A stretch of 64,000 nt of DNA from Cordilura impudica (lineage: Eukaryota; Arthropoda; Insecta; Diptera; Scathophagidae): assembly GCA_963682025.1 (NCBI GenBank), contig OY821519.1, forward strand, positions 112,147,764 to 112,211,763, read 5' to 3'. Made by a program: the position numbers and the translations under genes. Positions 22,405 to 33,564 of this stretch are shown here, one piece after another. A model generated the notes under the pieces. The model made no database searches. It was given only the letters and a program-made list of their open reading frames with translations, and was not told where the DNA came from. Each line of letters opens with the position of its first letter. The stretch's first letter is position 1.

Positions 22405-22440
22405 TGTCTACTCGATAGCATTTTTTGTGGATGAGTTCGT

Positions 22441-23008
22441 TGATGTAGTGTTAATTTCTTCTTTTAAGGATGTGGGCTTGTTGGCATAGACCTTTAAACT
22501 TCAAATAGCTCCATAAAAAGGAATATAACGATGTTATATCACACGAGTTATCACAGGGAGTTAATTCTGACCAGGAAATGTATCATGCAGGAATTGAATT
22601 ATTTCACGAGCTATATAGTATGTGGAATCATCAAAGTCGTCTAGTTTAGGTAGAAAGAACTCAGCTCTCACGTCGCTATATCGTGAACTACTAACCGTTA
22701 CAGCCCAAAATATGCACTAACAAATTATGCGTTGGAGATGCGTTTATTTTTCCCTAACACGGAAATTTAACGACTAACGAGGCCATCAAGGTGAAAATGT
22801 GCTTTCTCACCTGGGATGATTTTGTTCGAAAAATTATCTTCTACTTGTTAATGTTGAATAATTCATTCAATGAACTCTTTTCACTGTGTATGATCATTGA
22901 GCTTCAGTTCTTGTGGCAGTTCAACTGTTATTTCGGTTGCCAATATTTCAAATCTTATATGAATTTTTGGGACAACCATTACAGTGAAAGGTGGGTCTAG
23001 GTCAAGAA
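22441..23008. other. Interval with nothing recognised
   Basis: Directly upstream of the outer retrotransposon endonuclease on the minus strand; may hold its decayed 5' region, but no motif could be read. Confidence 0.35.
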
Positions 23009-24066
23009 AAGGGTGACCCAATAATAGTATACGATTCAAACTTGACGGCATTTTTTTTGCAGTTTTCAACAGCACTCAAATTTGACAGCTGGTATCAACG
23101 ATTATTCCGATTATTAAAAACGAAGCGCTACACAAGGGAAAACCCATTATAAAAATGGGAAAAGTAACGCTGAATCCACTCGCAAAGTTTTCTAAACTTT
23201 CGATCGTGGTTGTGCGCCTAATGCGTCAATAATTCCAAGAATGAGAAACAAGTTTGAAGAAACTGGGTCGATTAAGTAAGTTTCCTGTGTGTTTAGGTGC
23301 ACCGGCCGTCCTTTCAAAAATATCGCTGCTGAAAAAAAATAGTGTTACCGAAAATCCTAGAACATCAATTAGGTATTGTTTACAACTTCAAATTTCACGA
23401 AGCACCACGCAACGAATTTTGACGAAAAACCTCCACTCAAAAGCCCATGCATAGCACCGCAAATTCGTTCAATAGGTGACGGATCAAAATGAAGTAAATG
23501 CCGATATTTCGAAACAAAGCATTTTCACCGATTAGGCACATCTTCATCTGACTGGTTTCCTGAATAAACAAAATTGCCTAATGTGGAGCTTAGAAAATCG
23601 CGTTCAATAACAAACAAATGCACCCACAATGATTAACTCACTGGTGCGGGTTTTCGTAAGCAGGCGTGATTGGGCCTTACCTCTTTATAAATTTAGTGAT
23701 TGTGAATGGAATTCGATACAAGAACATGATAATGGAGTTCTTGTGGCCTAAACTGGATGGTATGGATCTGAACGATATGTGGTTTTAGCAGGACGGCGCT
23801 ACCTGCCACACCACGCACGAAACAATCGCTTTATTGGAGCAACGATTTCCAGACCGAATCATCTTCCGAAATTCCCACGTCAAGTGGCCACCTAGATCTT
23901 TCTTTGGGTTTTTTTAATCTTAGGTCTATGTGAATAAACCACAAACAATTCCTGAATTCAAGGCTGATATCGAATGCATCATCGGTGAGATAGAGACACA
24001 TCCTTTTAATGCAATAAAAATATTATCACTCGATCAAATAAAATGGTTTCATTTTTGGTCACCCTC
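23009..24066 (+). mobile_element. Mariner-like element, heavily decayed
   Basis: Ends show short inverted repeats GGGTGACC (about 23010) and GGTCACCC (about 24064). Translation in changing frames gives KFEETGSIK, SVTENPRTSIRYCLQLQISR and STTQRILTKNLHSKAH (helix-turn-helix region), then HLHLTGFLNKQNCLMW, LDGMDLNDMW, QDGATCHTTHETIALLEQRF, FRNSHVKWPP and VYVNKPQTIPEFKADIECII. The order is that of an insect mariner transposase. The second catalytic Asp (QDGATCHT, about 23793) is readable after a stop that replaces the preceding residue; the SDEAHF block is lost. Inactive. Confidence 0.75.
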
Positions 24067-24726
24067 TATTATTAATACATACAGATTTTTATTGGGTATG
24101 CTTAACCTAGTAGGGAATTATAAACACAACAACAATTTTATTTTATATCTATAAGAAAACAAAATAACATAGATTTTTTGTTTTGTCTCCAGCTATTGTG
24201 CACCAAATCAAAAGGAATTGCTTGGTTTCAAGTTGTTGTTTAGTTTTGTTGAGAAAACAACAAACTTTATTTTTGAACTTTTTAGGCTTTTCCAATGAAA
24301 TTCTATTTGAGTTTTATTGATTTAAAAAATAAATACATTTTGTTTGAAAAATATCTCAAAAGAAGAAAAATTAAATTTATCTTATACATACATAAGTACA
24401 CATAATTATACGAGTATTCATTGTGCGAATGTCGAACGTAAGCACATTTTGATACTTGCAATACAATTTATGTATATTTTTGAGTTTATTTTATGAATCT
24501 GTTAAAATATTTCTAAATATAAGCCGAAGTAAAAAGTTTGAGGCACCCTATAAAGGGAATATTATTCTTAGTTTTACTAACAAATTAAGAATGCCATTTT
24601 GAAAAGAATATTAATATTCACTACATCCTTCATTTCTCCATCTTCACTTAAATTTTTATTTTTACGTGCTGTTTCATCGATAGTTCCAGTTTGATTTTTC
24701 ACAAATGCAAAAAAAATATGTGACGA
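24067..24726. other. AT-rich interval with nothing recognised
   Basis: No family motif or terminal repeat found. Confidence 0.35.
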
Positions 24727-25045
24727 ATGTTATTTTGTTTTTACTCTGGTCCTGGCATGGAAACAATTCCTGCGAAATGCGAGTTCAGAAAATTTCATAT
24801 TAGAAAAAAAAAAAAAAAAAATACGCCATTTTTATTAGAGCAAAAAAAAAAACTAGCAAAAATTAAGGCATTCAAATACTTCACTGAAAATCTTAATCTT
24901 TCCACTCCTTCTAATATTTTGTGGCAAAATATTCGGAAAATAACTGGATTTTCCTTAAATGGAAAATTAATCACAGATGACCATGATTTATTCCAACCAT
25001 TTGCGATATACTGGTCCGATCACCATAAGCTAAGGTGCAGATGTG
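24727..25045 (+). pseudogene. Non-LTR retrotransposon fragment (endonuclease-RT linker)
   Basis: About 100 codons with KKNTPFLLEQKKKLAKIKAF, KYFTENLNLSTPSNILWQNI and RKITGFSLNGKLITDDHDLF. This matches the spacer between endonuclease and polymerase in Jockey/I-type elements, where a segment of type 'A...W..F...L....P...VW..I....G' recurs. Neither catalytic domain is present. It precedes the hAT element; whether it belongs with the RNase H fragment at 27714 is unknown. Confidence 0.55.
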
Positions 25046-25439
25046 TCGTATAAAAACGAGTCACTTGCATATCTGTAAAAAACGGAACCGTGGTAATATC
25101 GACTAAATTTTCAATAACATTAATATTGAAAGCATAGATATCTGTAAAATTTTATGTTTCAGCATTGACTGAAATATTTTTAATTATTCGTGTATAAAAA
25201 CATCTTCTGTGTTTAAATTGTATGCATCGGTTTTTGCAGCGGTTTTTGCATTGACTGTCGCTTTTTACTTTAAATCAGCTATTCAAAACGTTTAATACAT
25301 TTGAGTGCCAGTGAAATTTCTAAAGTTAACGTTTACAAATAAATGTTTTATATTTACTTTAAAAGTAAGTATACATTTTATATTAGTGTTGTTTTTAAAT
25401 TAATATGTGTATATGGTTTCACTTTGAAGAATATGTGTG

Positions 25440-27383
25440 AAGTCTAAAAATACTTTACTAAAGTGGACAATGCTGCTCAGTGCAATATTTGCCTCAAGAG
25501 GCTTTTACATAAGGGAGGTAGTACTAGCGGCCTCATAAGACACATCACAATGGTACACAAAGAAGAATTGAATGGCCAAACTTCTGCTGTCTACGAAAAA
25601 ACAATGTCACTAAACAAAATTTGGAAGAGAAAGACAAAACGGGAGAAACTATAAAAAAAATTATTATACGGAAAACATTTGCAGAAGTGGTTTCAAGTGG
25701 TTTTAGCTGCTGTAGACGGTATGTCGATAAGGACTATTACACGAAGCACATTTATACGTAAAAGTTTTTCCTCACTTAACATTACACTCCCAAACAATGA
25801 AACTAATGTAAAAAATATTATTTTAAAGTACTACAACAGTGTTAAGTAAACTATGAGAAAAGAAATATCTACACAAGTTAAAAATAATGAGAGATTTTCA
25901 TTAATATTGGACGGGTTGGCCAGTATTTCACAAAAACGATATTTAAATATTTGCATAACTGGTAATAGTTACTATTATAATTTAGGTTTGATTTATATAT
26001 CTGGAAGATGCAACGCAAAGGAAATAAAAACAATTTTGGATGAAGGACTTAATGAATTCGAATTGAATTTAGAGCACCATAAGCGGTTTGTTGCAAAAAG
26101 TCCTGTAAAAGATTTTTTTTTGTTGGAATCATGCGATACATTTGGCTGTACTTGATGTACTTTATATTAAAACAAATAAAAGTTACATTCAAAGTGAATC
26201 TGAAGAAACGATGAATTTTAATCAGAAACATATTATGTTGTTGGTAGGTTGAATTAAAAAATTATAATTTTTTTATAAATTCATAAATAAATATAATATG
26301 TAAATATATGTACTTATATTAAACTGAATACAAATATATATATACAGATGTACAATTTTACAAAATTGAGCCTTAATATATACACATTATATTAGAACCG
26401 TATAATTAAATAATTTCAACATATATATTTTTTAATAAAACTATAAAGAAACTATAGAAAACTATAAAGAAGCTGTGGAATCTACTAGAAAAATCGTTAA
26501 ATTTTTTAAAAAGAGTGCGCTCAAAACTGCTGCATTGAAAACATATGTTAAATAAGAGTTCGGGAAGAAGTTCGCTTAGTCCATGATGTAAAAACAAGAT
26601 GGAATAGCTTAGTTGATGTGATACATTCTTTTTTGAAGATAAAAAATGCCATAAAAAAACATTAATAGATTTTGATTCATCAAATTTATGATTTGAGAAC
26701 CATGTACAGCATCCAGAAATCTTAGTAGAAGTGTTACAGCCAATTAAAGGTGCAGTAAAAGCTTTGAGTCGACGGGACTCCAATCTTTTAATAGCATATG
26801 CTATAATAAATACACTGTATGATCAGCTATCATCAATGAATACCTCACTCTCTAAAAGGATGATGGAATCAATAAGAGATAAAATCAATCAGAGACGTGA
26901 TGGTAAAATCATGTCATATATTATCATGTCATTATTTAAAAACAAATAATTGTAATATTGATCCAAAATATTCTAAGAGCACTCTAACAATTTATGCAGA
27001 ACATATTTTCAAACGCCTTTTCATTCAATGCAGAGCAGAAACATCATCCAGTAGTGACGACGACAATCCGCAATATCAAAACACAGAAAGTTTTAAAAAC
27101 AAATTAGAAAATGCGATTAGTAAAGCTAAGGGAAATCCAAAACTGACTAAATCAAAAAATATAAATCTTATTAAACGTGTGTTTATATGATGTAAGTAAT
27201 AATAGGACCAAAAAACTTGGATAATCTGTATAACGCTTTACTGACCATAAAGCTGACGTCAGTAGAAAGCGAAAAAGTTTTCTCTCTTGCTGGACATTTC
27301 GCAACAAGATATAGAAATAGAATGTAGAGCGAATTACTTAACGCATTAGTTACTTTAAAAACTCATTTTTTAAAAGAATAATA
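25440..27383 (+). pseudogene. hAT transposase remnant
   Basis: BED finger at 25452-25560: AAQCNICLKRLLHKGGSTSG then LIRHITMVHKEEL, giving Cys-x2-Cys and His-x4-His. Catalytic N-part at 25853-26150: NNERFSLILDGLASISQKRY, YYNLGLIYISGRCNAKE and GLNEFELNLE; the D of LILDG and the GLIYI segment match hAT. Then STRKIVKFFKKSALKTAALK (26480), a W-box region near 26600, VLQPIKGAVKALSRRDSNLL and SLSKRMMESIRDKINQRRDG (26731-26949). The C-terminal dimerisation part is at about 27240-27380: LTSVESEKVFSLAGHFATRY, RNRM, SELLNALVTLKTHFLKE, nearly consensus. At least five frame breaks or stops. The conserved C-terminus suggests moderate age. Confidence 0.85.
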
Positions 27384-27713
27384 TTACAATGTTTGTATTC
27401 TACATTTTATTTAATGCATTTATGTTGAATTTTCATTGATCTCATGTAATTTATTTTTATTTATATTTGTATGGTTTTTAGGTTTTATTCCTTATTTTTA
27501 ACAAGCGAACTTGTAATTTGTTATTTTGTGTTTAATAAATAAAAAAATTAAACATAAAGTATTGTATTATTTAATATTCATTAATTTATATTTCTTGATA
27601 GACAAAATGAAAAAGTTATAAACTAATTTCCCGGAATCCCGAGATTCCCGGGAAATTGAGATTTTTTTCCGTCTCCCGGGAAACTTAAAAGTCCGGGAAA
27701 TAGCAAACTCTAG
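25440..27713 (+). mobile_element. hAT-superfamily transposon, decayed
   Basis: A BED-type zinc finger, a hAT catalytic segment and the diagnostic C-terminal dimerisation segment occur in order. The 3' side has four CCCGGGA-like motifs (27630-27698) and ends TAGCAAACTCTA near 27713, which looks like a hAT-type terminus (inverse TAGAGTTTGCTA). Retrotransposon coding sequence starts immediately after. The matching left terminus was not found, so the left boundary is only the start of the finger-coding sequence. Confidence 0.75.
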
Positions 27714-27970
27714 TCCCAGGGCACAGGAATATACTGGGAAACTGTAAAGCTGATAAGCTGGCAAGACAGGGTACTACCTTTTGGGTTCCAGTGGACTTCG
27801 AATGCGTTGGTACACCCCTGGAATCATACAAGCTGGATCTTCGGCATCGCACCGCTGGCATAACGGATAACAGATGGGCTAATGCATCACTTCTAACCTA
27901 ACCTAACATAACTTAATTTAAAAATTTATTTGTAAAGTAAAATTCAAAAAAAAAAAAAAAAAAAAAAAAT
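27714..27970 (+). pseudogene. Retrotransposon RNase H domain end with poly(A) tail
   Basis: From 27714 one frame reads VPGHRNILGNCKADKLARQG, FWVPVDFECVGTPLESYKLD and AGITDNRWANASLLT, stop at 27896. VPGHxxIxGNxxADxLA is the last RNase H motif of insect non-LTR retrotransposons, usually preceded by Trp, which is missing at the hAT junction. An A-run at 27946-27969 is the likely 3' tail. The upstream parts of this element are not adjacent. Confidence 0.75.
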
Positions 27971-28202
27971 TTAAGATGGCTACATACATTTCATACACGA
28001 GTTATATAACACGAATATCTACGGGAAAATGTTGATTTTATTCTTAAAGTTTTTAATAAAAATTTCGATTTTTTATTTAGTTTAATTGTGTTGATTAAAT
28101 TAGTCTTACAAATTGAAATAAATGGTCTTAATTTTATTTTGTTTTGCCTACTGTGATCTTCAGATTTTAGGTCCCTTATAAGGAACCAAATAATCTCTTC
28201 GA

Positions 28203-28850
28203 TCATATTTTCGTTGCATAATTCCTGATATCGTTGCTCCATGGGTTTAATTTGGTTGGAAGTCGTTCCACATTCATCTTCAGTCTTTTAGTGAGTATTC
28301 GCGAGTATATTTTTCCCGCTACAGTTAGAAGTGATATACCGTGGTGATTTTGGTATAGCTGGTTATCTCCCTTCTTAAAAATAGGATTTATTATGACTAC
28401 TTGCCAGTCGCTGGGAATTGTTGCCTGTCCCCATGCTGCATTGATCACGTTGAGTAGCAGCATCTGTCCATCGTCATCCATATATTTCAGAAATTCTGGG
28501 GGAGCTTTACCTAACTTAACCTAACTTTTTACGGAGTGCATTGAGGAGTTCATCCATTGTGGTTTGGCCAGGATCTTCTTTATGCTCCAAAAGTATAATA
28601 ATTTCTGCTAAAACTAAGTTGCTTCCGCCAATCAATAGATCTATTATAATAATATTCACGCAACCGCTCCATAATCTTATTATCATCTCTCAAGAGTTCC
28701 CCTTCTTTGCTTCGAATAAATTTCATTCGACAATCCTAAGGTTTAAGGGTTGTGATTTTCACTATGATTTTCTTCCAAAAAACGTCCAAATTCTTCCAAT
28801 ACTTCTGCCTTTGCCATCCGGACTAATTCTTTAACTTTTATACCATCTTT
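28203..28850 (-). pseudogene. Non-LTR reverse transcriptase fragment
   Basis: 28481-28203: LLLNVINAAWGQATIPSDWQ, VVIINPIFKKGDNQLYQNHH, GISLLTVAGKIYSRILTKRL, the fingers region of a non-LTR polymerase (consensus P..W......PI.KKGD...C.NYRGISLL). Upstream on the minus strand (28850-28530) decayed pieces include KEGELLRDD, RSIDWRKQL and TTMDELLNALRK, the linker before it. No palm or YADD remains. The style differs from the R1-like and Jockey-like copies in the window. Confidence 0.7.
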
Positions 28851-29385
28851 AATAATCTCACATCCTTGTCGTTTATGTTACACTCAAAAAAACTTTTACA
28901 CTCACAAAAAAAAAATAGTAAAATCAACTGGAGGTTTTGCTATTATTACTGAAAAATTAAAAATTTTATGTTGTCAAATTTGAATTTCTGAATTTTTGAG
29001 AAATTTCTGAAATTAATACGAAGTAAAAGCTGTATGGTATGAAAACTAATTCTAACCACACTGCTCGTAGGCCTGACTTTAGGTGAGTTTGTTACCTAAA
29101 CATTGACCCAAAAGTTTATGTGAAGGTTCATGGTTCAAACCTCACGCCCGCGTTAAGTAGAAAAGAATTCATATAGAAACAATCTATTCAATTATAACAT
29201 AACCATTACCACAATGTTCAATAAATCGCTGATGACTTCTGAAATTAAATTTTTTTATTCAAATGAATTTATATTAAAACTTACAATAAACATATTTTTT
29301 ATGGTTACAATCGCTACTTGGAAACTTATGCACCTTTTTCGGAAACACTAATAATAGGAATTTTATAGCGGTTCTGTCACATTCA
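28851..29385. other. Interval with no gene; a lone B-box-like motif
   Basis: GGTTCAAACCTCACGCC at 29132 fits the RNA polymerase III B box (GGTTCRANNCC). I see no convincing A box or cloverleaf upstream, so no tRNA or SINE is called. The rest is AT-rich. Confidence 0.3.
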
Positions 29386-29605
29386 TGGAAGAGGTAGTGA
29401 AAATCCGCATAAAATCTTCCAAATATTGGTACAATTTTTTATTGCTTTTCAACTTCCTTTTCACGAGAGCCCAATATCTCTTCACTGATCTAAGCTCCGG
29501 ACAGTTTGGACGATTTGCCGCCCTTTATACAACAACTACGTTAGTTTTTGTTTTCTATCAATCAAGAGCTTTCTTTCCGTAGTAATAGGATGTTAAATGG
29601 GCTAA
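29385..29605 (-). pseudogene. Tc1-like transposase, C-terminal fragment
   Basis: Minus strand from 29560: RAANRPNCPELRSVKRYWAL, VKRKLKSNKKLYQYLEDFMR. This is the block NPPNCPELRPIEKYWAL found near the end of a Tc1/mariner-type transposase family of invertebrates, where the Glu of PIE is the third catalytic residue. Here the Glu is Lys (SVKRYW), so the catalytic site is lost. A related fragment with the same substitution is at 41250-41840. Confidence 0.6.
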
Positions 29606-30309
29606 AAATTTTTAGGCTTATGAAGGGAAGTAGTCTTCTTTACAAGCACTCCATTTTATAAATTTCGCTATTTATATAGCCCGTTGTAACAAACTACTTC
29701 CTTTTTTTTTGCCAGAACTTGATATTTCATCCCATATTATGAACTTTTTTGAAAATTGCATCTTAAAATTCATTTAACTATAAAATATAGTTTAAAAAAT
29801 TCAAGATATTGTGTTTTTCAAAACTTTACTGATTGATTTTTTTTATTATAAAAACAACTTATTCTAAGCATCTAACTAGCTACGATGAGTTAGCACGTTA
29901 ATACGATGTTAAGATTATACTGTGGAGCATTTTGCATGGTAATCGTATTGGGGGGTGAGAAACTTCAGGCCAGTAAAACCTTTAAGGCTTTGGCGTTCTC
30001 AGGTTAAGCTTTGACAGTTTAAATGTTTTATATTGTTCATTTTGCCGGTCACACACCACACGAGCTCATTGCTCTAGCTTGACACTAGAAACTTGAGCAA
30101 ATATCAAAATCTTTTTGATTTTTGCTCAGTTCAACTGCACAAACAACGCCATACATTACACAAACGCACTGTACAGTGCTACCCGTGAGCACAGAATGGA
30201 CAAAAAATATAATAGAAAAAACATCAGAACAACTATGGGGCGTATGCTAATTATTAAACGAGAAATTAATAGTCATTATACGCTCCATAAAACTCAGTTG
30301 ACCACGTCG

Positions 30310-30430
30310 CACAGTGGCGTTATTAGAACAAATGAGGTTGCAAAAAACCGATATTTGAATAGTTGTTAAATAAATCACGAATGATTTCTTTATAAGCTGC
30401 ACTCCGGTTATTTCTTTAAAAGTTATAACC
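30310..30430 (+). mobile_element. Solitary Transib left end (subfamily 2)
   Basis: CACAGTGG at 30310 is followed by CGTTATTAGAACAAATGAGG and TTGCAAAAAACC. This lines up with the 5' ends of copies A and B (TAGAGCAAACGAGGTTGCAA). The five bases before it are CGTCG, an ideal Transib-type target. Heptamer, 24-bp spacer and CAAAAAACC follow the RSS23-like layout. No transposase or right end follows, so this is a relic or a non-autonomous derivative; the right limit is arbitrary. Confidence 0.7.
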
Positions 30431-30482
30431 AATCAATCGAAATAATTGTCAGAAAGCTTTCCAAGCAGTTGATAATAATATC

Positions 30483-30700
30483 TCAAGTGTAGAGCTGCGG
30501 AGTAGTTTTCGGATTTCTGGGCCATTGAAAGTGCTTTAAAAAAATTTTAACCATAGAAATCGTTGTGAATAAGTAAACATTATCTTTGCCTAGTGCCTTA
30601 ACAAATTTTTTTACTAATCCAAGCTTGATATGCAATGGTAGCATAATTACATACTCCTTTTTATCGTATATGGCTGGTTTTAGTTGCAATATTTGTAGCT
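30483..30700 (-). pseudogene. Fragment of a repeated arthropod protein of unknown role
   Basis: 68 codons with EYVIMLPLHIKLGLVKKFVK and ALGKDNVYLF. I recall a recurrent arthropod sequence of the type LPPLHIKLGLMKNFVKAM, seen in many uncharacterised predicted proteins, possibly of mobile origin. Only this block is visible; no function can be assigned. Confidence 0.35.
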
Positions 30701-30952
30701 TTATGATTTAGCTTTAAAAAATGTCATGTTTTGCCATTTCATTGCTTTTTTTATGAATTAAAATAAATTAAAAAATTTCAATTATGCGTTAAAAAATTTC
30801 AATTCAATTATTCAATTTGTCATCATTCCGAAGCTATTGAGTACATAAAAATATTTTTTCACAGTTTTTTTAACAAAATTGGTCAAGGTGTTCTAAAATT
30901 ATGATAAAATTGGTGGAGAATCCTCTTCAAAAACCCAAATTCTAGAAAAAGC

Positions 30953-33130
30953 AAGTAAGAGTGTTAGATTCGGCACAGCCATATATGTCGGATGGAGTAA
31001 CAAAATAATAACAAAAAAAAAGCTCTCTCAACTTTTTTATTAAAATATTGCCATATTTTGAAAACATAGAGAATAAATTTATAATAATAAATAATCAACT
31101 TAGGGATGCCAAACGCAAAAAACATTTTAAATAAAATAATTTGTTAGCTTTATTTTCTGAAAAACTTCAAATTTTCGTCCAAAAAAATTGTGATAATTTA
31201 TATATAAATAATATTCTCATCAAATTACGTTTATTTATGTAACAATTTTTATGTTCGCAATTCTTAAATATCATTTGACGTTTTCTAATATTCATGGAAT
31301 TTAAATAAATGTTTTCTGTAGTGTGATTCTGTAAATTTCAACTATCCGACATTCGCAAAATATATCGACAGCTATTGTTGTTTGCACTAAGGATTAAGTG
31401 ATTCACTAAGTACTACATCTTAACGACAGTCGACAAATCTATTTTTCTATTTATTTAAATTGTAAACGAGTGGCATCTCTGTCAAAATAAGCGAAAAACA
31501 CAAAGAATAGAAAAAAACAAATTTGCTTCGTGTTTGACAGGATGATTTTATGTTTATGTTTAATATCTTTATTTTTTTTACTAATATTTCTGTGTATTTA
31601 TTTGAAAATGAAATTATGAATTGAATATGCTATTTCATTTTTTTTATTTATAAAAAAGTTTTTTAATAAAAGCTAAATATTTTCGCTATTTTATGGTTTT
31701 TATTTATGTATGACAGCATTTCTACCTAAAAATTTAAGTTTTTATCGATTGTATAAACAACACAAAAATGATTACCGTTTAGATAACAACAACAGCTGAG
31801 TTTAACAATAGCGAATATCGTTCAAAAATTTTACTGATAATTTTGCTATTTTCTTTTTTTAACGATTCGACTATCGTTAAGAGAAGTTACTGAAAAGCTA
31901 TTATGCCAATGCCAATATTTTTTTTAAATGTAAACATTTTTAAATGTAAACATATTTGGTTTTTTTTTTGGAATTTCAATTTGTGTTTAACGAATAAAAT
32001 TTATATATTAAAGATGCAATTGATGTCTTCTAAATTTAAAATTATTATTTCCGACGTTTTGATATGATTTTCTGAAATTCAATTAATATTTTCTAATTTA
32101 TAATTTGAAATTATAATTCCAGTTTTTAGAATTGATAATTTCTAAAATTTGAATGGTAAATTTAAAGACTGCAATTTTGTATTTATGTGAATAATAATGC
32201 TTAAGTAATTATAAACAATTTTTAAAGCAGAATAATAATTCTATATAACTATGTAGAACTGTTTTGAAAGCAAAAAACTCATTGATGAACTCGGTAACTC
32301 TATTTTCTAAAGACAATAAAAAGTTAATATGTCAAACTTATGTTCATATTTCTGTGGTCACAAGCGATAACCGCCTAAGTCGACTTAAGAACGATTTGAG
32401 TTATGTATGCTGTCATATTCTACTAAAAAATCTTTATATTTACGTGATATAATGAACGCGATATTACATTTATATAAAAAGCTGTTTTTCTCAAAAGCAT
32501 GATTTTCGAGTTAGGCGGTTATTGCTTGTGACCACAGATATGTAAAGGAATAATGAAAAAATGTATGAAATAAAAGACCAGCCCGTGTATACCCTTAACA
32601 TTGGTCTGTATGATATCTAGTTGAAAATATTGACATTCATGTTAAAATAGAAATACTATTGCAAAGCTAATTAGAACAAAAATTGTGGCGCCATCTACTG
32701 TGACATAGTCACGCTGAGCAAAATGACACTCTGTTAATGCAAAATAAATGTATTTTCCCCACAACAAAATATTGCAGAATTTTATGTAAATAAAATAATA
32801 TACCGAATTATTTCCAACATGCAGTTATTATGGATATACATATATAGAATATATGTATATTATTTGTATTATTTAATATGTTTATACATATATGTATATG
32901 TAAATATTACCCACAAAAAATACAACATCAAACGTTATTTTTGTTTTTTCTCTTTAACTAAATTTATACATAAAATTTTTTTTGCTAAATTTACATTGTT
33001 TTTTTTATTAACAACTAAGTATTTTAGCATTATTTTCTTTAGGTGTTGGTGAATTTTTACTCCCTTTATATTAACTCGTAGTGTCTGCTTGTCGAAAGAA
33101 TTTTGGATCGATTTTAACCCCTTTCCCGTG
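30953..33130 (+). repeat. R6: long duplicated non-coding segment, copy 1
   Basis: Begins AAGTAAGAGTGTTAGATTCGG (also the start of R7-type repeats), then GTCGGATGGAGTAACAAAATA (30984), GGGATGCCAAACGCAAAAAAC (31106), AACAATTTTTATGTTCGCAA, GACGTTTTGATATGATTTTC (32053), GGCGCCATCTACTGTGACAT (32687) and GTATTTTCCCC (32750). The same order with small gaps occurs at 59640-61120. This copy has an R3 insertion at 32351-32538 and an extra 600 bp around 31320-31920. No coding signal. Confidence 0.65.
32351..32538. repeat. R3: MITE-like element, copy 2
   Basis: 188 bp with ends TCTGTGGTCACAAGCGATAA and TTGCTTGTGACCACAGA. Inserted in R6 copy 1; the corresponding point of R6 copy 2 (about 60655) lacks it, which gives an occupied/empty pair. 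The internal half-unit has GTTATGTATGCTGTCATATT as in the other copies. Confidence 0.85.
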
Positions 33131-33564
33131 ACCCATTCGATCTGAAATTTTGCAGGCAGGCTCGTGGTAGTAACAGACATGATCTAACAAATTTTTTTAG
33201 TGATGCCAAAACAATGGAAACTTTTAAATTTTTCTATCAGAGTTAATAAAAAAATGTACAAAGGGTTAGTTTTTATTATATTATTACCGCAACGACCACA
33301 AAAACAACAAGTCCAGCTACAACAACACAACATTGAGAATAACAACAAGAACAATATAGAAACATCATATTTGTCATTTTTTTTTACTTTTTCCAGAGAT
33401 TTCCCTGGACCTGTTCCACCAATTTTAATTATTTTTGAAACAGAAATCTTCCCATGAATTTGTTGAATCATTCTAACTAAAAATGGTCACTGTAGCTGCA
33501 CTATTGAGGGCGTGATCGTGACAAGAACAACATAGAAAATTATATTTTTTCAAGACTTTTTTTA
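33131..33564. other. Interval with no recognised gene
   Basis: Overlapping 85-95 codon open frames on both strands; the composition (Q/N-rich on plus, Cys-rich on minus) is explained by CAACAA-type simple repeats. No family motif. Confidence 0.35.

Larger units (their letters stand above)
16855..22440 (-). mobile_element. R1-clade-like non-LTR retrotransposon, split by a younger one
   Basis: Two minus-strand blocks belong together. Upstream block (22440-20835): endonuclease pieces DGFVSLKIQGIYFYSC, GGGNFNAWDHT and HYTHSDHQAIIFKV; polymerase piece KIEDNKALGLDGIPNLALK; thumb piece MSNTDGPRQSLRILIARVVN and LRVCCGCSIISLEAICLLGG; then RWTHRLIPSVMKCMDRK and FLNAHGGIRSYLF at 20910-20835. Downstream block (17316-16860): FPLCPRCPE and EDAEHVFF, the Cys-rich segment that normally follows directly after the GHGG..YL motif. 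The 3.5 kb between them is another retrotransposon. The polymerase active site is lost by deletion between 21366 and 21341. Many stops. Confidence 0.8.

Noticed and set aside
33184..33471. Cys-rich 95-codon frame on the minus strand
   Set aside because: Produced by CAACAA/ACAACA simple repeats read on the opposite strand; overlaps an equally long plus-strand frame.
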